This document shows positions 41,645 to 50,704 of a stretch of DNA of 64,000 bases, piece by piece. The stretch spans positions 5,667,501-5,731,500 of the forward strand of contig NZ_RBXO01000001.1 of the NCBI RefSeq assembly GCF_003634935.1. Reading direction: 5' to 3'. Origin of the DNA: Saccharothrix australiensis (lineage in GTDB: Bacteria; Actinomycetota; Actinomycetes; Mycobacteriales; Pseudonocardiaceae). Below the pieces are notes generated by a model. It was not told the origin of the DNA, did no database searches, and saw only the letters and a list, made by a program, of their open reading frames with translations. The first letter of the stretch is position 1. Each line of letters starts with the position of its first letter. Made by a program: the position numbers and the translations under genes.

Positions 41645-42730
41645 GTGGCACAGACGGTTCAGGGCGTCATCGCACGCGCCAAAGGCGCACCGGTCGAGGT
41701 TGCGGAGGTGGTCGTGCCCGACCCCGGCCCGCAGGAGGCCGTGGTGCGGGTGCAGGCGTGCGGGGTCTGCCACACCGACCTGCACTACCGGGAGGGCGGC
41801 ATCAACGACGAGTTCCCGTTCCTGCTGGGCCACGAGGCCGCCGGGGTCGTCGAGGCGGTCGGCGAGGGCGTCACCGACGTCGCGCCCGGCGACTTCGTCA
41901 TCCTCAACTGGCGCGCCGTGTGCGGCACGTGCCGCGCGTGCCTGCGGGGCCGGCCGTGGTACTGCTTCGACACCCACAACGCCGCCCAGCCGATGACCCT
42001 CGCGGACGGCACGCCGCTGACGACCGCGCTCGGGATCGGCGCGTTCGCCGAGAAGACGCTCGTGCACGCCGGCCAGTGCACCAAGGTGGACCCGGACGCC
42101 TCGCCCGCGGCGGTGGGCCTCCTCGGCTGCGGTGTCATGGCCGGCCTCGGCGCCGCGATGAACACCGGCGGGGTGGGTCGCGGCGACAGCGTCGCGGTCA
42201 TCGGCTGCGGCGGTGTCGGCAACGCCGCCATCGCGGGCGCGCGGCTCGCGGGCGCGACCACGATCATCGCCGTCGACATCGACGCCCGGAAGCTCGACCA
42301 GGCGGAGCGGATCGGCGCGACGCACCGCGTGGACTCCTCGGCGGAGGACGCGGTGGCCCGCGTGCGCGAGCTGACCGGCGGCTTCGGGGCGGACGTCGTG
42401 ATCGACGCCGTGGGCCGGCCGGAGACGTGGCAGCAGGCGTTCTACGCGCGCGACCTCGCGGGCACCGTGGTCCTGGTCGGGGTGCCGACGCCGGACATGC
42501 GCCTGGAGATGCCGCTGATCGACTTCTTCTCGCGCGGCGGCTCGCTCAAGTCCTCCTGGTACGGCGACTGCCTGCCGTCCCGCGACTTCCCGTACCTGGT
42601 CGACCTCTACCGGCAGGGCCGCCTCGACCTGGACGCGTTCGTGACCGAGACCATCGCGCTGGACCAGGTGGAGCAGGCGTTCACGCGGATGCACGACGGC
42701 GACGTGCTGCGCTCGGTGGTGGTCTTCTGA
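41645..42730 (+). CDS. mscR: S-(hydroxymethyl)mycothiol dehydrogenase / nitrosomycothiol reductase
   Basis: The 361-residue zinc-dependent class III-type alcohol dehydrogenase has the catalytic zinc site [30 protein letters not shown], the structural zinc cysteines in [15 protein letters not shown], and the NAD loop [19 protein letters not shown]. It matches the actinobacterial mycothiol-dependent formaldehyde dehydrogenase. It oxidises the formaldehyde-mycothiol adduct and reduces S-nitrosomycothiol. AGGAG is six bases before GTG 41645. The next gene overlaps (TGATG), as in other actinomycetes where the pair is conserved. Formaldehyde could arise from N-demethylation, which would fit the amide-cleaving locus upstream, but this is speculative. 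Confidence 0.9.
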   Translation: MAQTVQGVIARAKGAPVEVAEVVVPDPGPQEAVVRVQACGVCHTDLHYREGGINDEFPFLLGHEAAGVVEAVGEGVTDVAPGDFVILNWRAVCGTCRACLRGRPWYCFDTHNAAQPMTLADGTPLTTALGIGAFAEKTLVHAGQCTKVDPDASPAAVGLLGCGVMAGLGAAMNTGGVGRGDSVAVIGCGGVGNAAIAGARLAGATTIIAVDIDARKLDQAERIGATHRVDSSAEDAVARVRELTGGFGADVVIDAVGRPETWQQAFYARDLAGTVVLVGVPTPDMRLEMPLIDFFSRGGSLKSSWYGDCLPSRDFPYLVDLYRQGRLDLDAFVTETIALDQVEQAFTRMHDGDVLRSVVVF

Positions 42731-43338
42731 TGGCGCGGATCGACCGCGGTGTCACGTCGGGCACCTTCTCGCTGGACGGCGAGACCCACCAGGTGGACAA
42801 CAACGTCTGGGTGATCGGCGACGACACCGAGTGCGTGGTGGTCGACGCTCCGCACGACGTCGACGCGATCCTGCGGGTCGTCGCCGGGCGGAGGGTGCGG
42901 GCCGTCCTCGCCACCCACGCCCACGACGACCACGTGCGCGTCGCGCCCGCCCTGGCCCGCGCCACCGGCGCGCCGGTCCTGCTGCACCCCGCCGACCTGG
43001 TGCTGTGGCGGATGACCCACCCGGACGTCGAGCCCGACGGCGAACTGGCCGACGGGCAGGCGGTCGAGGTCGCCGGCACCACCCTCCACGTCCTGCACAC
43101 GCCGGGCCACTCCCCCGGCGCGTGCTGCTTCCACGCCCCGGAGCTGGGTGTCGTCTTCACCGGCGACACCCTGTTCCAGGGCGGTCCGGGCGCGACCGGC
43201 CGCTCCTTCTCCAGCCACGACCTGATCGTGGACTCCATCACCGCGAAGCTGCTCGTCCTGCCCGACGACACGATCGTCCACACCGGACACGGTCCCGACA
43301 CGACGATCGGCGCGGAGGCGCCGGGCCTGCGCGGGTAG
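42730..43338 (+). CDS. Metallo-beta-lactamase-fold hydrolase partner of MscR
   Basis: This 202-residue protein has the MBL metal motif THAHDDH (HxHxDH), TPGHSPGACCFH, FTGDTLFQGGPG and the terminal HTGHGPDTTIG ligand. It is translated with mscR through a TGATG overlap. In mycobacteria and relatives an MBL protein next to mscR is proposed to hydrolyse S-formylmycothiol to formate, so it likely completes formaldehyde detoxification. Confidence 0.88.
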   Translation: MARIDRGVTSGTFSLDGETHQVDNNVWVIGDDTECVVVDAPHDVDAILRVVAGRRVRAVLATHAHDDHVRVAPALARATGAPVLLHPADLVLWRMTHPDVEPDGELADGQAVEVAGTTLHVLHTPGHSPGACCFHAPELGVVFTGDTLFQGGPGATGRSFSSHDLIVDSITAKLLVLPDDTIVHTGHGPDTTIGAEAPGLRG

Positions 43339-43373
43339 CCGCGCACGGCCCGCGTACCACCGAACCGCCGGAA

Positions 43374-43407
43374 CGGCCACCTCGCAGCGGTCCTCGCGAG
43401 GTGGCCG
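43374..43407 (+). terminator. Hairpin after mscR operon
   Basis: Perfect 12-bp arms CGGCCACCTCGC (43374-43385) and GCGAGGTGGCCG (43396-43407) with a 10-nt loop begin 36 bp after the MBL stop. There is no T-tract. Confidence 0.65.
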
Positions 43408-43530
43408 CCGCGGTGCGGAGGACGGGACCGCGCACCGGCCGGGCACCGACCGCTCGGCGCGCACCACCCGACCGCGAGCCCCAGCAGGCAACCCGGCGAG
43501 CCGCCTGACGAACCACCCAGCGCCCCAGCC

Positions 43531-43585
43531 GTCAGCCGTCAGCCGTCAGCCGTCAGCCGTCAGCCGTCAGCCGTCAGCCGTCAGC
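43531..43585. repeat. Heptanucleotide microsatellite (GTCAGCC) x7.9
   Basis: Seven exact GTCAGCC units (43531-43579) and a six-base partial unit follow without interruption. It sits 83 bp beyond the 3' end of the leftward DUF418 gene and is probably slippage-prone. Confidence 0.9.
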
Positions 43586-43668
43586 TCAGGATGCCCCGCC
43601 GGTACGCGGATGCCCAGGCCCGGTTCCACCGCTGTTCCCGCAGCAGCCCTGCCGCTCGTCCACGGACG

Positions 43669-44856
43669 TCACCGCGCCATCTTCCCCGACGCGCGCCGGT
43701 AGGTCAGCCGGCGCAGCAGCACCTCCGCCGGGCCACGCCTGCCCACGCGCCGCAGCAGGTCGGCCAGCACCACCGAGACCAGCCACGTGCCCAGCGCGAG
43801 CACCCCGGTGGTGGCCGTGCCGAGCGTCGCGCCCCACCCCAGGAGGGGCGGCGTCAACAGCACCACGAACACCGCGGACTGGAACAGGTAGCAGCTCAGC
43901 GAACGCTGACCGCACGCGGCGAGCGCGCGCACGACGGGGCCGCGCCGCGCACCGACGCGGATCGCGAGCAAGCCCATCAGCGCCGCGTAACCCAGCCCGC
44001 CCGCGATGCCGGTCACCGCGTGCAGCGCCGAGACCGCCCACAGCGCGACCGTCGACCCCGGCGTCCAGAACCCGCCGACCGCGAGCCCCGCGGGCAGGCC
44101 GCCCGCCGCGGCCGTCGCCAGGCCGCCCACCGCCGTGCGGACCAGCAGGGCGCGGTGCGCGGACGGGTCGGAGAGCACCCCGCGCCGCGCCGCCCACGTG
44201 CCGACCAGGGCGGCGCTGACGACGCCGATGAGCCCCAGCGGGCTCGTCAGCCACTCCACCGGGCGCAGGAGCAGCGCCTCGACCGGGTCGGGCGTCTCGA
44301 ACGACCGCAAGATCGACCGCCCGCGCTCCGACGGCAACGCGTAGGCGGCGCCCTGCACCAGCGCCACGAGGACCAGCCACGCGGCGGCGGCGACGAGCAG
44401 CGCGCGGTCCGAGACCCGCGTCAACGCCACCAGCAGGAAACCCAGCACGCCGTACAGGCCGAGCACGTCACCGGGGAACAGCACCACCGCGTGCACGAAC
44501 CCGAACACGAGCAGCCAACGACTCCGCCGCCGCAGCAAGCGCTTGGCATCGACCTCCGTGCGCCCCGCTTCCCGTTGCCGTTGGTGGACCTGCACGACGC
44601 CGTACGCGAACAGCGCGGCGAACATCGGGTACGCACGCGCGTCGACCAGGGACACGTCCAGGACGCTGACGACCCGGTCGAGCAAGTCCTCCTCGACGAT
44701 GTGCTGCCGCACGCCGTACGGGCGTCCGTAGAGGTAGACCACCGAATTGGCCAAGGCGATCAAGGCGAGCATCAGCCCCCGCGCGAGATCGGGGGCGAGC
44801 ACCCGTTCCCGCGTGGCGACCGGCCCGGTCCCCACACCAGTCTCGTTGAGCGACAC
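43669..44856 (-). CDS. DUF418-family multipass membrane protein
   Basis: The 395-residue protein has about ten hydrophobic helices and the DUF418 pattern: APDLARGLMLALIALANS at the N-terminus, YPMFAALFAYGVVQVHQR, and the family region CGQRSLSCYLFQSAVFVVLL with later helices LLGWGATLGTATTGVL. It resembles acyltransferase-3-like transporters; the function is unknown. The start is GTG 44856. It is divergent from the catalase-fold-like gene with a 274-bp shared promoter region (44857-45130) that shows no clear signal. Confidence 0.9.
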   Translation of the reverse strand: MSLNETGVGTGPVATRERVLAPDLARGLMLALIALANSVVYLYGRPYGVRQHIVEEDLLDRVVSVLDVSLVDARAYPMFAALFAYGVVQVHQRQREAGRTEVDAKRLLRRRSRWLLVFGFVHAVVLFPGDVLGLYGVLGFLLVALTRVSDRALLVAAAAWLVLVALVQGAAYALPSERGRSILRSFETPDPVEALLLRPVEWLTSPLGLIGVVSAALVGTWAARRGVLSDPSAHRALLVRTAVGGLATAAAGGLPAGLAVGGFWTPGSTVALWAVSALHAVTGIAGGLGYAALMGLLAIRVGARRGPVVRALAACGQRSLSCYLFQSAVFVVLLTPPLLGWGATLGTATTGVLALGTWLVSVVLADLLRRVGRRGPAEVLLRRLTYRRASGKMAR

Positions 44857-45130
44857 GGGTCCAAGCCTGCCGCCTTACGCGCCGCCGAGGGTCGTCGGAT
44901 CGACCGAACCCGGACGTCCACCTCCTGGTGCCGGGGGGTCAACCGATCGACCGATGCGCGACCGGTTTCCCGTGCGGGCACGGGGTGTCGGCACGGTCGC
45001 GGAGCCGAGCGATCGCCGGCAGCCCGCCCGGACCACCCGGAGCCCGAACGCCCCAGGCCGGCGCCCTCGTGCCGGGTGGTGTGGCGGACGGCGGACGGGG
45101 AACCCGCTACAGGACACGGGAGGAGGGCCC

Positions 45131-45871
45131 ATGAGCGCACCGCGGCACCGCGCCCGTCGCCGGGAGACGACCGGTGACCGGCCGCTCCCGGCCTGGCTGA
45201 CCAAGGCCGTCACCGCCGTGATCGGGTGGGGCGCCGGACGTCGGCGCGCGCGCCTGTTCCACCCGCGCGGCATGGTGTTCGACGCCGTGTTCTCCGTGAC
45301 CGGCACGCGGGACTGGGGCGTGCCGCTGCTCGACCGGCCGGGCGAGTACCGGGCGCTGGCGCGCTGGTCGAAGGCCGTCCCGACCCCGCGCGGCCTGCCG
45401 GACGTGCTCGGCCTGGCCATCCGGGTCGACGACGCCGGCGGTGCCGGCTCGCCGCTGGACCTGGCGCTGGCCACGACCGGCAGCCGGCCGGTGCTCCGCC
45501 ACCTGCTGGTCCCGCGCCGCGACTTCGCCGTCACGTACACCTCGCTCCTGCCCTACCGCGTCGGCACGCGCCACCGCCTCCTCGCCGCCGTGCCCGCCGA
45601 CCCGGCGCGGCGCGTGCCGGCCGACCTGACCGACGCCGCCGACGTGGCCGTGCCGGTGGCGTTCCGGATCGCGGTGGCCGCGCCGACCGGGCCGTGGCGG
45701 CAGGTCGCGACCCTCACCCTGGTCGCTCCCCGGCCGGACGCCGCGCGCCTCGCGTTCGACGTCACCGGCCACGCGCTGGACGGCTTCCGCCCCTGCGGCC
45801 GGCTCAACCGGCTGCGCGGACCGGCCTACCGCGCCTCCCGACGTGCCCGCGGCGCGGCGGACGACGGCTGA
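45131..45871 (+). CDS. Catalase-fold-like protein (often annotated 'phosphodiesterase')
   Basis: The 246-residue protein shows the HPRGMVFDAVFSVTG, YRALARWSKAVPTPRGLPDV, LGLAIRVDDAGG, PLDLALATTGSRPVLRHLLV and TYTSLLPYRVGTRH segments. They resemble the heme-binding core of short catalases (Hx5 start, R-x-SK, lPDvlGlAiR). I cannot confirm the proximal Tyr, so heme binding is uncertain. AGGAGGG is close to ATG 45131. Similar actinomycete proteins are often called phosphodiesterase without visible support. It precedes the STAS operon in the same direction, 221 bp away. Confidence 0.6.
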   Translation: MSAPRHRARRRETTGDRPLPAWLTKAVTAVIGWGAGRRRARLFHPRGMVFDAVFSVTGTRDWGVPLLDRPGEYRALARWSKAVPTPRGLPDVLGLAIRVDDAGGAGSPLDLALATTGSRPVLRHLLVPRRDFAVTYTSLLPYRVGTRHRLLAAVPADPARRVPADLTDAADVAVPVAFRIAVAAPTGPWRQVATLTLVAPRPDAARLAFDVTGHALDGFRPCGRLNRLRGPAYRASRRARGAADDG

Positions 45872-46092
45872 CCGACCGCAGCGGAGTTCCCCGCGCGCCA
45901 ACCGGACGAGCTACGCGGCGTCCACCGATGGTGTCGATGCGCCCGCCGGAGTCGCACCCCGCCGGGGCCCGTGCGACCGTGGGATGACCGCCCGCGCGAC
46001 GGACACGGAATCGGCGGGTACGCAGGCGGACGCCGGGCCGGGTGACCACGCCCCGCCCCCGGCGGCCCCGTCCCACCACGAGGATCGCGATC

Positions 46093-46623
46093 ATGCCGGG
46101 AGAGCCGACCACCCGCACCGAGGACGACGAAGGGTTCCCGCCGCGGGCGGACGCCCGACCCGCGGCGGGAACCCTTCGCACGGCACCGCCACCGCACGGC
46201 GACGACCGGGGCGGGCGCGCCGGGGGCCGGCCGGGCCGCCACGCCGTCGACACGGTCATCGACGACGCCGAACCCGAGCCGGGTGTGCTCGTGCTGGGTG
46301 TCACGGGAGCGGTCCGCGCGCCGCTGGCCGACGTCGCCGAGCGGTGCCTCGGCAAGTCGCCGCGCGTGCTGGTGCTCGACCTCTCGCGGGTCGCGGTGTG
46401 CGACGGCCACGGCGTCGCGCAGCTGACCGCGGTCCGCGCACGGGCGCGGTCGACCGGGGTGCCGGTCGAGCTCGTGGTGGCGACCTACGAGGTGGCCAGG
46501 GCGCTGCGGTTCAGCGACCCGGACGCGCTGCTGGGCGCGTGGCCGTCGCTGGAGCTGGTGCTGACCGCCGTCCGCGCAGATCCGGTGCGGCCGACCGACG
46601 AGGTGAATGGACGATCCCGATGA
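46093..46623 (+). CDS. STAS-domain protein (anti-anti-sigma-like)
   Basis: This 176-residue protein has a disordered charged N-terminus (1-55) and a STAS domain (about 57-165). VLVLDLSRVAVCDGHGVAQL is the region of the phosphorylatable Ser in SpoIIAA/RsbV; here Cys/Asp/Gly occupy it, so regulation by serine phosphorylation may be lost. ATG 46093 has GAGGA nine bases upstream. Its end overlaps the ferritin-like gene (ATGA), which ties it to the iron-protein pair. Confidence 0.83.
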   Translation: MPGEPTTRTEDDEGFPPRADARPAAGTLRTAPPPHGDDRGGRAGGRPGRHAVDTVIDDAEPEPGVLVLGVTGAVRAPLADVAERCLGKSPRVLVLDLSRVAVCDGHGVAQLTAVRARARSTGVPVELVVATYEVARALRFSDPDALLGAWPSLELVLTAVRADPVRPTDEVNGRSR

Positions 46624-47837
46624 CCTTCAACCCGCTCGAACACCGCGGCATACCGCTGGACCGGCAGGTCCGGAACTGGCGCGAGCTGAACGTGGACCCG
46701 ATCGACCCCGACCACGCCGACCCCTACACGCGCTGCCGGATCATCACCATGAACGGCATCGAGGTGGAGGCGGTGCTGTTCAGCCACCAGTTCGCGCGCA
46801 ACTGCCTCGACCTGGAGGTCAAGCGGCAGCTCGCGGAGGTGCGGTACTTGGAGCACCAGCAGCAGAAGGCGGTCAACTGGCTGCTGCCGGGCGTGTCCTC
46901 CGCCCTGGAGACCACGATCGCCTACGAGCAGGTCGCCGTGGACCTCACCGCGTGGGTCGCGCGGATGGAACCGGACCCGTACCTCAAGCAGGCGTACCAG
47001 TTCGGCGTGCTGGAGGACTTCGACCACCTCTACCGCTACGCCAACCTGTACGAGATGATCCAGCGCCGCAAGGCGGAGCGGATCGTCGACGGCCTCACCG
47101 AGGTGATACCCGGCCGGCCGACCAAGTACCACCACCGGCACCCCGCCGACAACGTCCGCGAGCCCTACGACCGCTCCACCGCGGCGCCGATCTCCAAGCT
47201 GCACGCCCTGACGATCATGTCGTCCGAGCAGCAGACCATGAACTTCTACATGAACGTCGGCCCCGAGTACATGGAGCCCATCGCACGGCAGCTCTACCAG
47301 GAGATCGGGCTCATCGAGGAGGAGCACGTCACGCACTACGAGTCCCTTGTGGACCCCGGCGAGACGTGGTGGGAACGGCTGGTCAACCACGAGTACAACG
47401 AGTGCTACCTGTACCACTCGTTCATGCAGACGGAGTCCGACCGCCGGATCAAGGCGATCTGGGAACTCCACCTCAACATGGAGCTGGAGCACCTGCGCGT
47501 CGCGTGCGACCTCATGCGCGCCCACGACGGCCGCGAGCCCGAGGAGGTCGTCGCGCCGGAACTACCCGCGCCGGTCACCTTCGAGCCCAACAAGGGCTAC
47601 CTGCGCGAGCTGCTCGACACCCAGATCGACCTCACCACCCTGGGCACGGGCTACGTGCAGGAGGCCCACGAGCGGTTCGAGGCCATGCAGAACGCGCTCA
47701 TGGGCGGCGAGGCCCCGCCCAGCGAGCAGGTCATCGACCTGCACCGCGAGCAGTACGGCACCGACTACCGGCTCTCGACCGAGGGTGAGCACCCCGTGGC
47801 CGCACTGCGCCAACCGCAGCACGAGGGGTCGCGATGA
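46620..47837 (+). CDS. Ferritin-like-fold protein of unknown function
   Basis: The 405-residue protein is helical with possible di-iron ligands: Glu/His in RYLEHQQQKAVNWLLPG and GLIEEEHVTHYESLVDPG, and Glu/His in NMELEHLRVACDLMR. The pattern of EEEH and ELEH pairs is typical of ferritin-like carboxylate-bridged proteins. I do not recognise a named family. It starts in overlap with the STAS gene and its stop overlaps the hemerythrin gene, suggesting that the three act together in iron- or oxygen-linked signalling or storage. Confidence 0.7.
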   Translation: MTFNPLEHRGIPLDRQVRNWRELNVDPIDPDHADPYTRCRIITMNGIEVEAVLFSHQFARNCLDLEVKRQLAEVRYLEHQQQKAVNWLLPGVSSALETTIAYEQVAVDLTAWVARMEPDPYLKQAYQFGVLEDFDHLYRYANLYEMIQRRKAERIVDGLTEVIPGRPTKYHHRHPADNVREPYDRSTAAPISKLHALTIMSSEQQTMNFYMNVGPEYMEPIARQLYQEIGLIEEEHVTHYESLVDPGETWWERLVNHEYNECYLYHSFMQTESDRRIKAIWELHLNMELEHLRVACDLMRAHDGREPEEVVAPELPAPVTFEPNKGYLRELLDTQIDLTTLGTGYVQEAHERFEAMQNALMGGEAPPSEQVIDLHREQYGTDYRLSTEGEHPVAALRQPQHEGSR

Positions 47838-48427
47838 CCACCTCGACCCGACCGGACGCGCCCGACCGCGAAGCCGACGTGGTGGAACTGCTGATCGGCC
47901 AGCACATGCAGATCCGCGACCTGTTCGCCGAGGTCCAGGCGGCGAGCGGCGCGCGACGCGACGACGCCTTCGCACGCCTCGTCCGGCTGCTCGCCGTCCA
48001 CGAGACCGCCGAGGAGATGGTCGTGCACCCCGCGGCGCGCAGGGGCATCGACGGTGGCGACGCCATCGTGGCGGACCGCCTCGCCGAGGAGAACGAGGCC
48101 AAGGAGCAGCTCGCCCACCTGGAATCGCTCGGCACCGAGGACCCGGAGTTCGCCGCCGGCCTGGAACGCCTGCGCGACGCCGTGCTCCGGCACGCGCACC
48201 ACGAGGAGACCTACGAGTTCCGCTACCTGCGGGAGTACTACGACGCCGACCGGCTGCACAGCATGGCCGCGATGGTCCGGGCGGCGGAGCGGACGGCGCC
48301 CACCCACCCGCACCCCGGCACCGAGTCCGCCACCGCGAACATCGTGACGGGGCCGGTGGTCTCGCTGTTCGACCGCGTCAAGGACGCGATGCGGTCCGGG
48401 CTGTCCCACGACGACGAGCGGGAGTAG
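47834..48427 (+). CDS. Hemerythrin-like HHE-domain protein
   Basis: The 197-residue protein has hemerythrin-type helices with metal-ligand histidines/glutamates: LIGQHMQIRDLF, VHETAEEMVVHPAAR, RLAEENEAKEQL and RHAHHEETYEFRYL. The C-terminal ~55 residues (PGTESATANIVTGPVVSLFD) are less ordered and likely link to a partner. ATG 47834 overlaps the preceding stop. The gene ends the STAS/ferritin-like/hemerythrin unit and a strong hairpin follows at 48545. Confidence 0.88.
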   Translation: MTTSTRPDAPDREADVVELLIGQHMQIRDLFAEVQAASGARRDDAFARLVRLLAVHETAEEMVVHPAARRGIDGGDAIVADRLAEENEAKEQLAHLESLGTEDPEFAAGLERLRDAVLRHAHHEETYEFRYLREYYDADRLHSMAAMVRAAERTAPTHPHPGTESATANIVTGPVVSLFDRVKDAMRSGLSHDDERE

Positions 48428-48884
48428 CGGTCCGGTCGAGGCGCGACTTCCCGTGTGGCACGGGGTGATCCGCGCCCGGAGGCGGGCGCGGAGTCGGGAC
48501 TGGGACCTCGACGTTCGTGGCGTCCCGCCCTGTCCGGCGGTACTGACGGCCCGGCCGCGTGGCCGGGCCGTCGGCTCGCCCTGGTCGCGCGGTTCGGCGG
48601 CGGGGGCGAGGGGAGGAAAGCCTTCCGCTGTCGACGATCCGGCGCGCTCCACGGCAGAGCGGGCCGGATCGGTCCCCCGACGGGTCATCATCCTCGGCGA
48701 CGTGGACTAGAACCGTCAATCGCTTTTCCGACAGGGGATGGGAGCCCGGTGCGCGTCGAGCCGGCCGCGACGTCGGACGTCCGGCGGGTGCGAGTGTTCA
48801 CCTGGAGTTCGCGTTGCCACCCCACCGGTGTTCGGCGTCGAGTCACGATACTGCTGCGCGGGCGTCGGCGGATCGGGGTTCTCC
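48428..48884. other. Non-coding stretch
   Basis: The 457 bp contain a 12-bp hairpin (48545-48572) and then a region of mixed composition before the PHP gene. Short frames do not show coding bias. Confidence 0.5.
48545..48572 (+). terminator. Strong hairpin after STAS-hemerythrin operon
   Basis: Perfect 12-bp arms GACGGCCCGGCC (48545-48556) and GGCCGGGCCGTC (48561-48572) with the tetraloop GCGT. It lies 117 bp after the hemerythrin stop. Confidence 0.65.
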
Positions 48885-50564
48885 ATGTCGCACGGGCACG
48901 AGCATCACCACCACCACGAGCCGGTCGAGGGCAGTTGGCGGGACACCGAAGACGATCGACCGCTGTCGGTCGCACGGCGGCGCTTCCTGGCGGGGCTGGG
49001 CATCGCCGCCGCGGGCTCGGCCGCGTTCACCGCCCCCGCCCACGCCCACGACCACCCGCCGGCACGCCCGTCGAACCCGTGGAGCGGCGGTCGGGACCGC
49101 TGGTACGCGGGCGATCACCACATCCACACCCAGTACTCCTCCGACGCCCAGTACGAGGTCGCCACGCAGGTCGCGAACGCCCGCGCGCACGGCCTCGACT
49201 GGCTCGTGATCACCGACCACGGCGGGGTGGCGCACGAGAAGTACTCGGTGGACCAGGTGGCCCCGGACATCGAACGGGCACGCGCGCGGCACCGCGACGT
49301 GGTCGTGTACCAGGGTCTGGAGTGGAACATCCCCGGCGCGGAGCACGCGACCGTCTTCCTACCGCCGGGGAAGTCCACAGTGGACATCCTGAAGGCGTTC
49401 GAGGCCGCCTACGACGGCGGCATCCTCGCCGCGCCCGCCTCCAGGGGCGGCAAGGGGCTGATCGCCAGGGCGACCTCCGCCGACGGCGAGCCGTACGCGC
49501 TGGCCGCGTTGCGCTACCTGGAGGCCCAGGTGCTCGCCGGACGCACGGAGATCGCGCTGATGTTCGCCAACCACCCCGCGCGCCGCGGCCTGGACAGCCC
49601 GCACGAGCTGCGCGGCTGGCGGGACGCCGCACCGGGCGTCGCGGTGGGCATGGAGGGCGCGCCCGGTCACCAGGCGGCGGGCATCCCGGTCGCCCTCGGC
49701 GGCCTTGGCTCGGCGCGCGGCTACTACGAGGCCGAGCCCAACGAGGACAGCTTCCCCGGCTACCGGCCGACCGGGTCGGAGAACCCGTACCGCACGTACG
49801 GCGGGTTCGACTGGATGACCGCGAAGGTCGGCGGCGTGTGGGACTCCCTGCTCGCCGAAGGGCGGCCGTGGTGGGTCACCGCGACCTCCGACAGCCACCA
49901 GGTGCACGGCGACACGTTCATCCCCGGCACGCAGGACCACGCCACGACGGGCAGCCGGGGCGCGCCGATCGACACCGGCGCGCCGCGGGCGTACGGCGAC
50001 TTCTGGCCGGGCCACTACAGCGCGACGCTGGTCGCCGCGGCGTCGAAGTCGCCGGTGGACGTCATGCGCGGCCTGCGGGCGGGCCGGGTCGTCGCGGTGC
50101 ACGGCGGGCTGGTCGACGGGCTGGACGTGCGGGTCCGCTCGGCGGAGGACCGCCGGGGCGTGACCGTCGGCGGCCGGACGTTCGTGCGGCGCGGCGGTGA
50201 CGTCGAGGTGGTGGTCGACGTCCGGCTCGCGCGGCGGCCGAACGGTCGGGGCGGCCTGCCCCGGCCGGCGAAGGTCGACCTGATCGCCGGTCCGGTCACC
50301 GGTCCGGCGGCCGACCGGGACGCCTTCACCGCGCCGGGCACCGGCGTGGTCGAGACCTTCGAGGTGGGCCGTGCCGCGCGCGGCGCGGTGCGGTTCACCC
50401 ACGTGTTCCGCGCCGTCGAGCGCTCCTTCTACCTCCGGCTGCGCGCCGGTGACGGCAACCGGCTCGCCCCGGACGGCGGCCCGGTGGTGGACGTGGCGGG
50501 CGACGCGGACCCGTGGTCGGACCTGTGGTGCTACGCCAACCCGGTGTTCGTCGACGTCGTGTGA
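48885..50564 (+). CDS. Tat-exported PHP-domain metallophosphoesterase with His-rich leader
   Basis: The 559-residue protein starts with MSHGHEHHHHHEP, then a Tat signal (SVARRRFLAGLGIAAAGSAA, cleavage after AHA). The PHP domain has DHHIHTQYSSD (metal ligands), ITDHGG and TSDSHQVHGD motifs. A C-terminal beta-rich domain (about 400-559) completes it. PHP enzymes hydrolyse phosphoesters using a trinuclear metal site. The histidine cluster lies before the twin arginines and so would be cut off on export; it may bind metal for loading before Tat transport. ATG 48885 precedes the His run. Confidence 0.87.
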   Translation: MSHGHEHHHHHEPVEGSWRDTEDDRPLSVARRRFLAGLGIAAAGSAAFTAPAHAHDHPPARPSNPWSGGRDRWYAGDHHIHTQYSSDAQYEVATQVANARAHGLDWLVITDHGGVAHEKYSVDQVAPDIERARARHRDVVVYQGLEWNIPGAEHATVFLPPGKSTVDILKAFEAAYDGGILAAPASRGGKGLIARATSADGEPYALAALRYLEAQVLAGRTEIALMFANHPARRGLDSPHELRGWRDAAPGVAVGMEGAPGHQAAGIPVALGGLGSARGYYEAEPNEDSFPGYRPTGSENPYRTYGGFDWMTAKVGGVWDSLLAEGRPWWVTATSDSHQVHGDTFIPGTQDHATTGSRGAPIDTGAPRAYGDFWPGHYSATLVAAASKSPVDVMRGLRAGRVVAVHGGLVDGLDVRVRSAEDRRGVTVGGRTFVRRGGDVEVVVDVRLARRPNGRGGLPRPAKVDLIAGPVTGPAADRDAFTAPGTGVVETFEVGRAARGAVRFTHVFRAVERSFYLRLRAGDGNRLAPDGGPVVDVAGDADPWSDLWCYANPVFVDVV

Positions 50565-50704
50565 CGCCGGCGGCCTGCGCTGTGCCCGCGCCATCAGCCG
50601 GGCACAGCACGGGCCGGGCGAGGGCGGGGCGTGGCGGCGCGGAGTGCGGGCCGGGCGACGGCAGGGCGGGGCGCGGGCAGAGGCGGGGCGCGGGGCGTCA
50701 CCCG

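Larger units (their letters stand above)
43339..43668. other. Non-coding stretch with terminator and heptanucleotide repeat
   Basis: The 330 bp between convergent genes hold a 12-bp hairpin (43374-43407) and nearly eight copies of GTCAGCC (43531-43585). A 28-codon leftward frame overlapping the DUF418 stop (43586-43672) is not convincing. Confidence 0.6.

Noticed and set aside
43531..43585. CRISPR-like repeat array
   Set aside because: The repeats are seven bases long with no spacers; it is a microsatellite.
43586..43672. 28-codon leftward frame overlapping the DUF418 stop by GTGA
   Set aside because: Overlap style matches real genes here, but codon use is poor after the first ten codons and no homologue is recognised.
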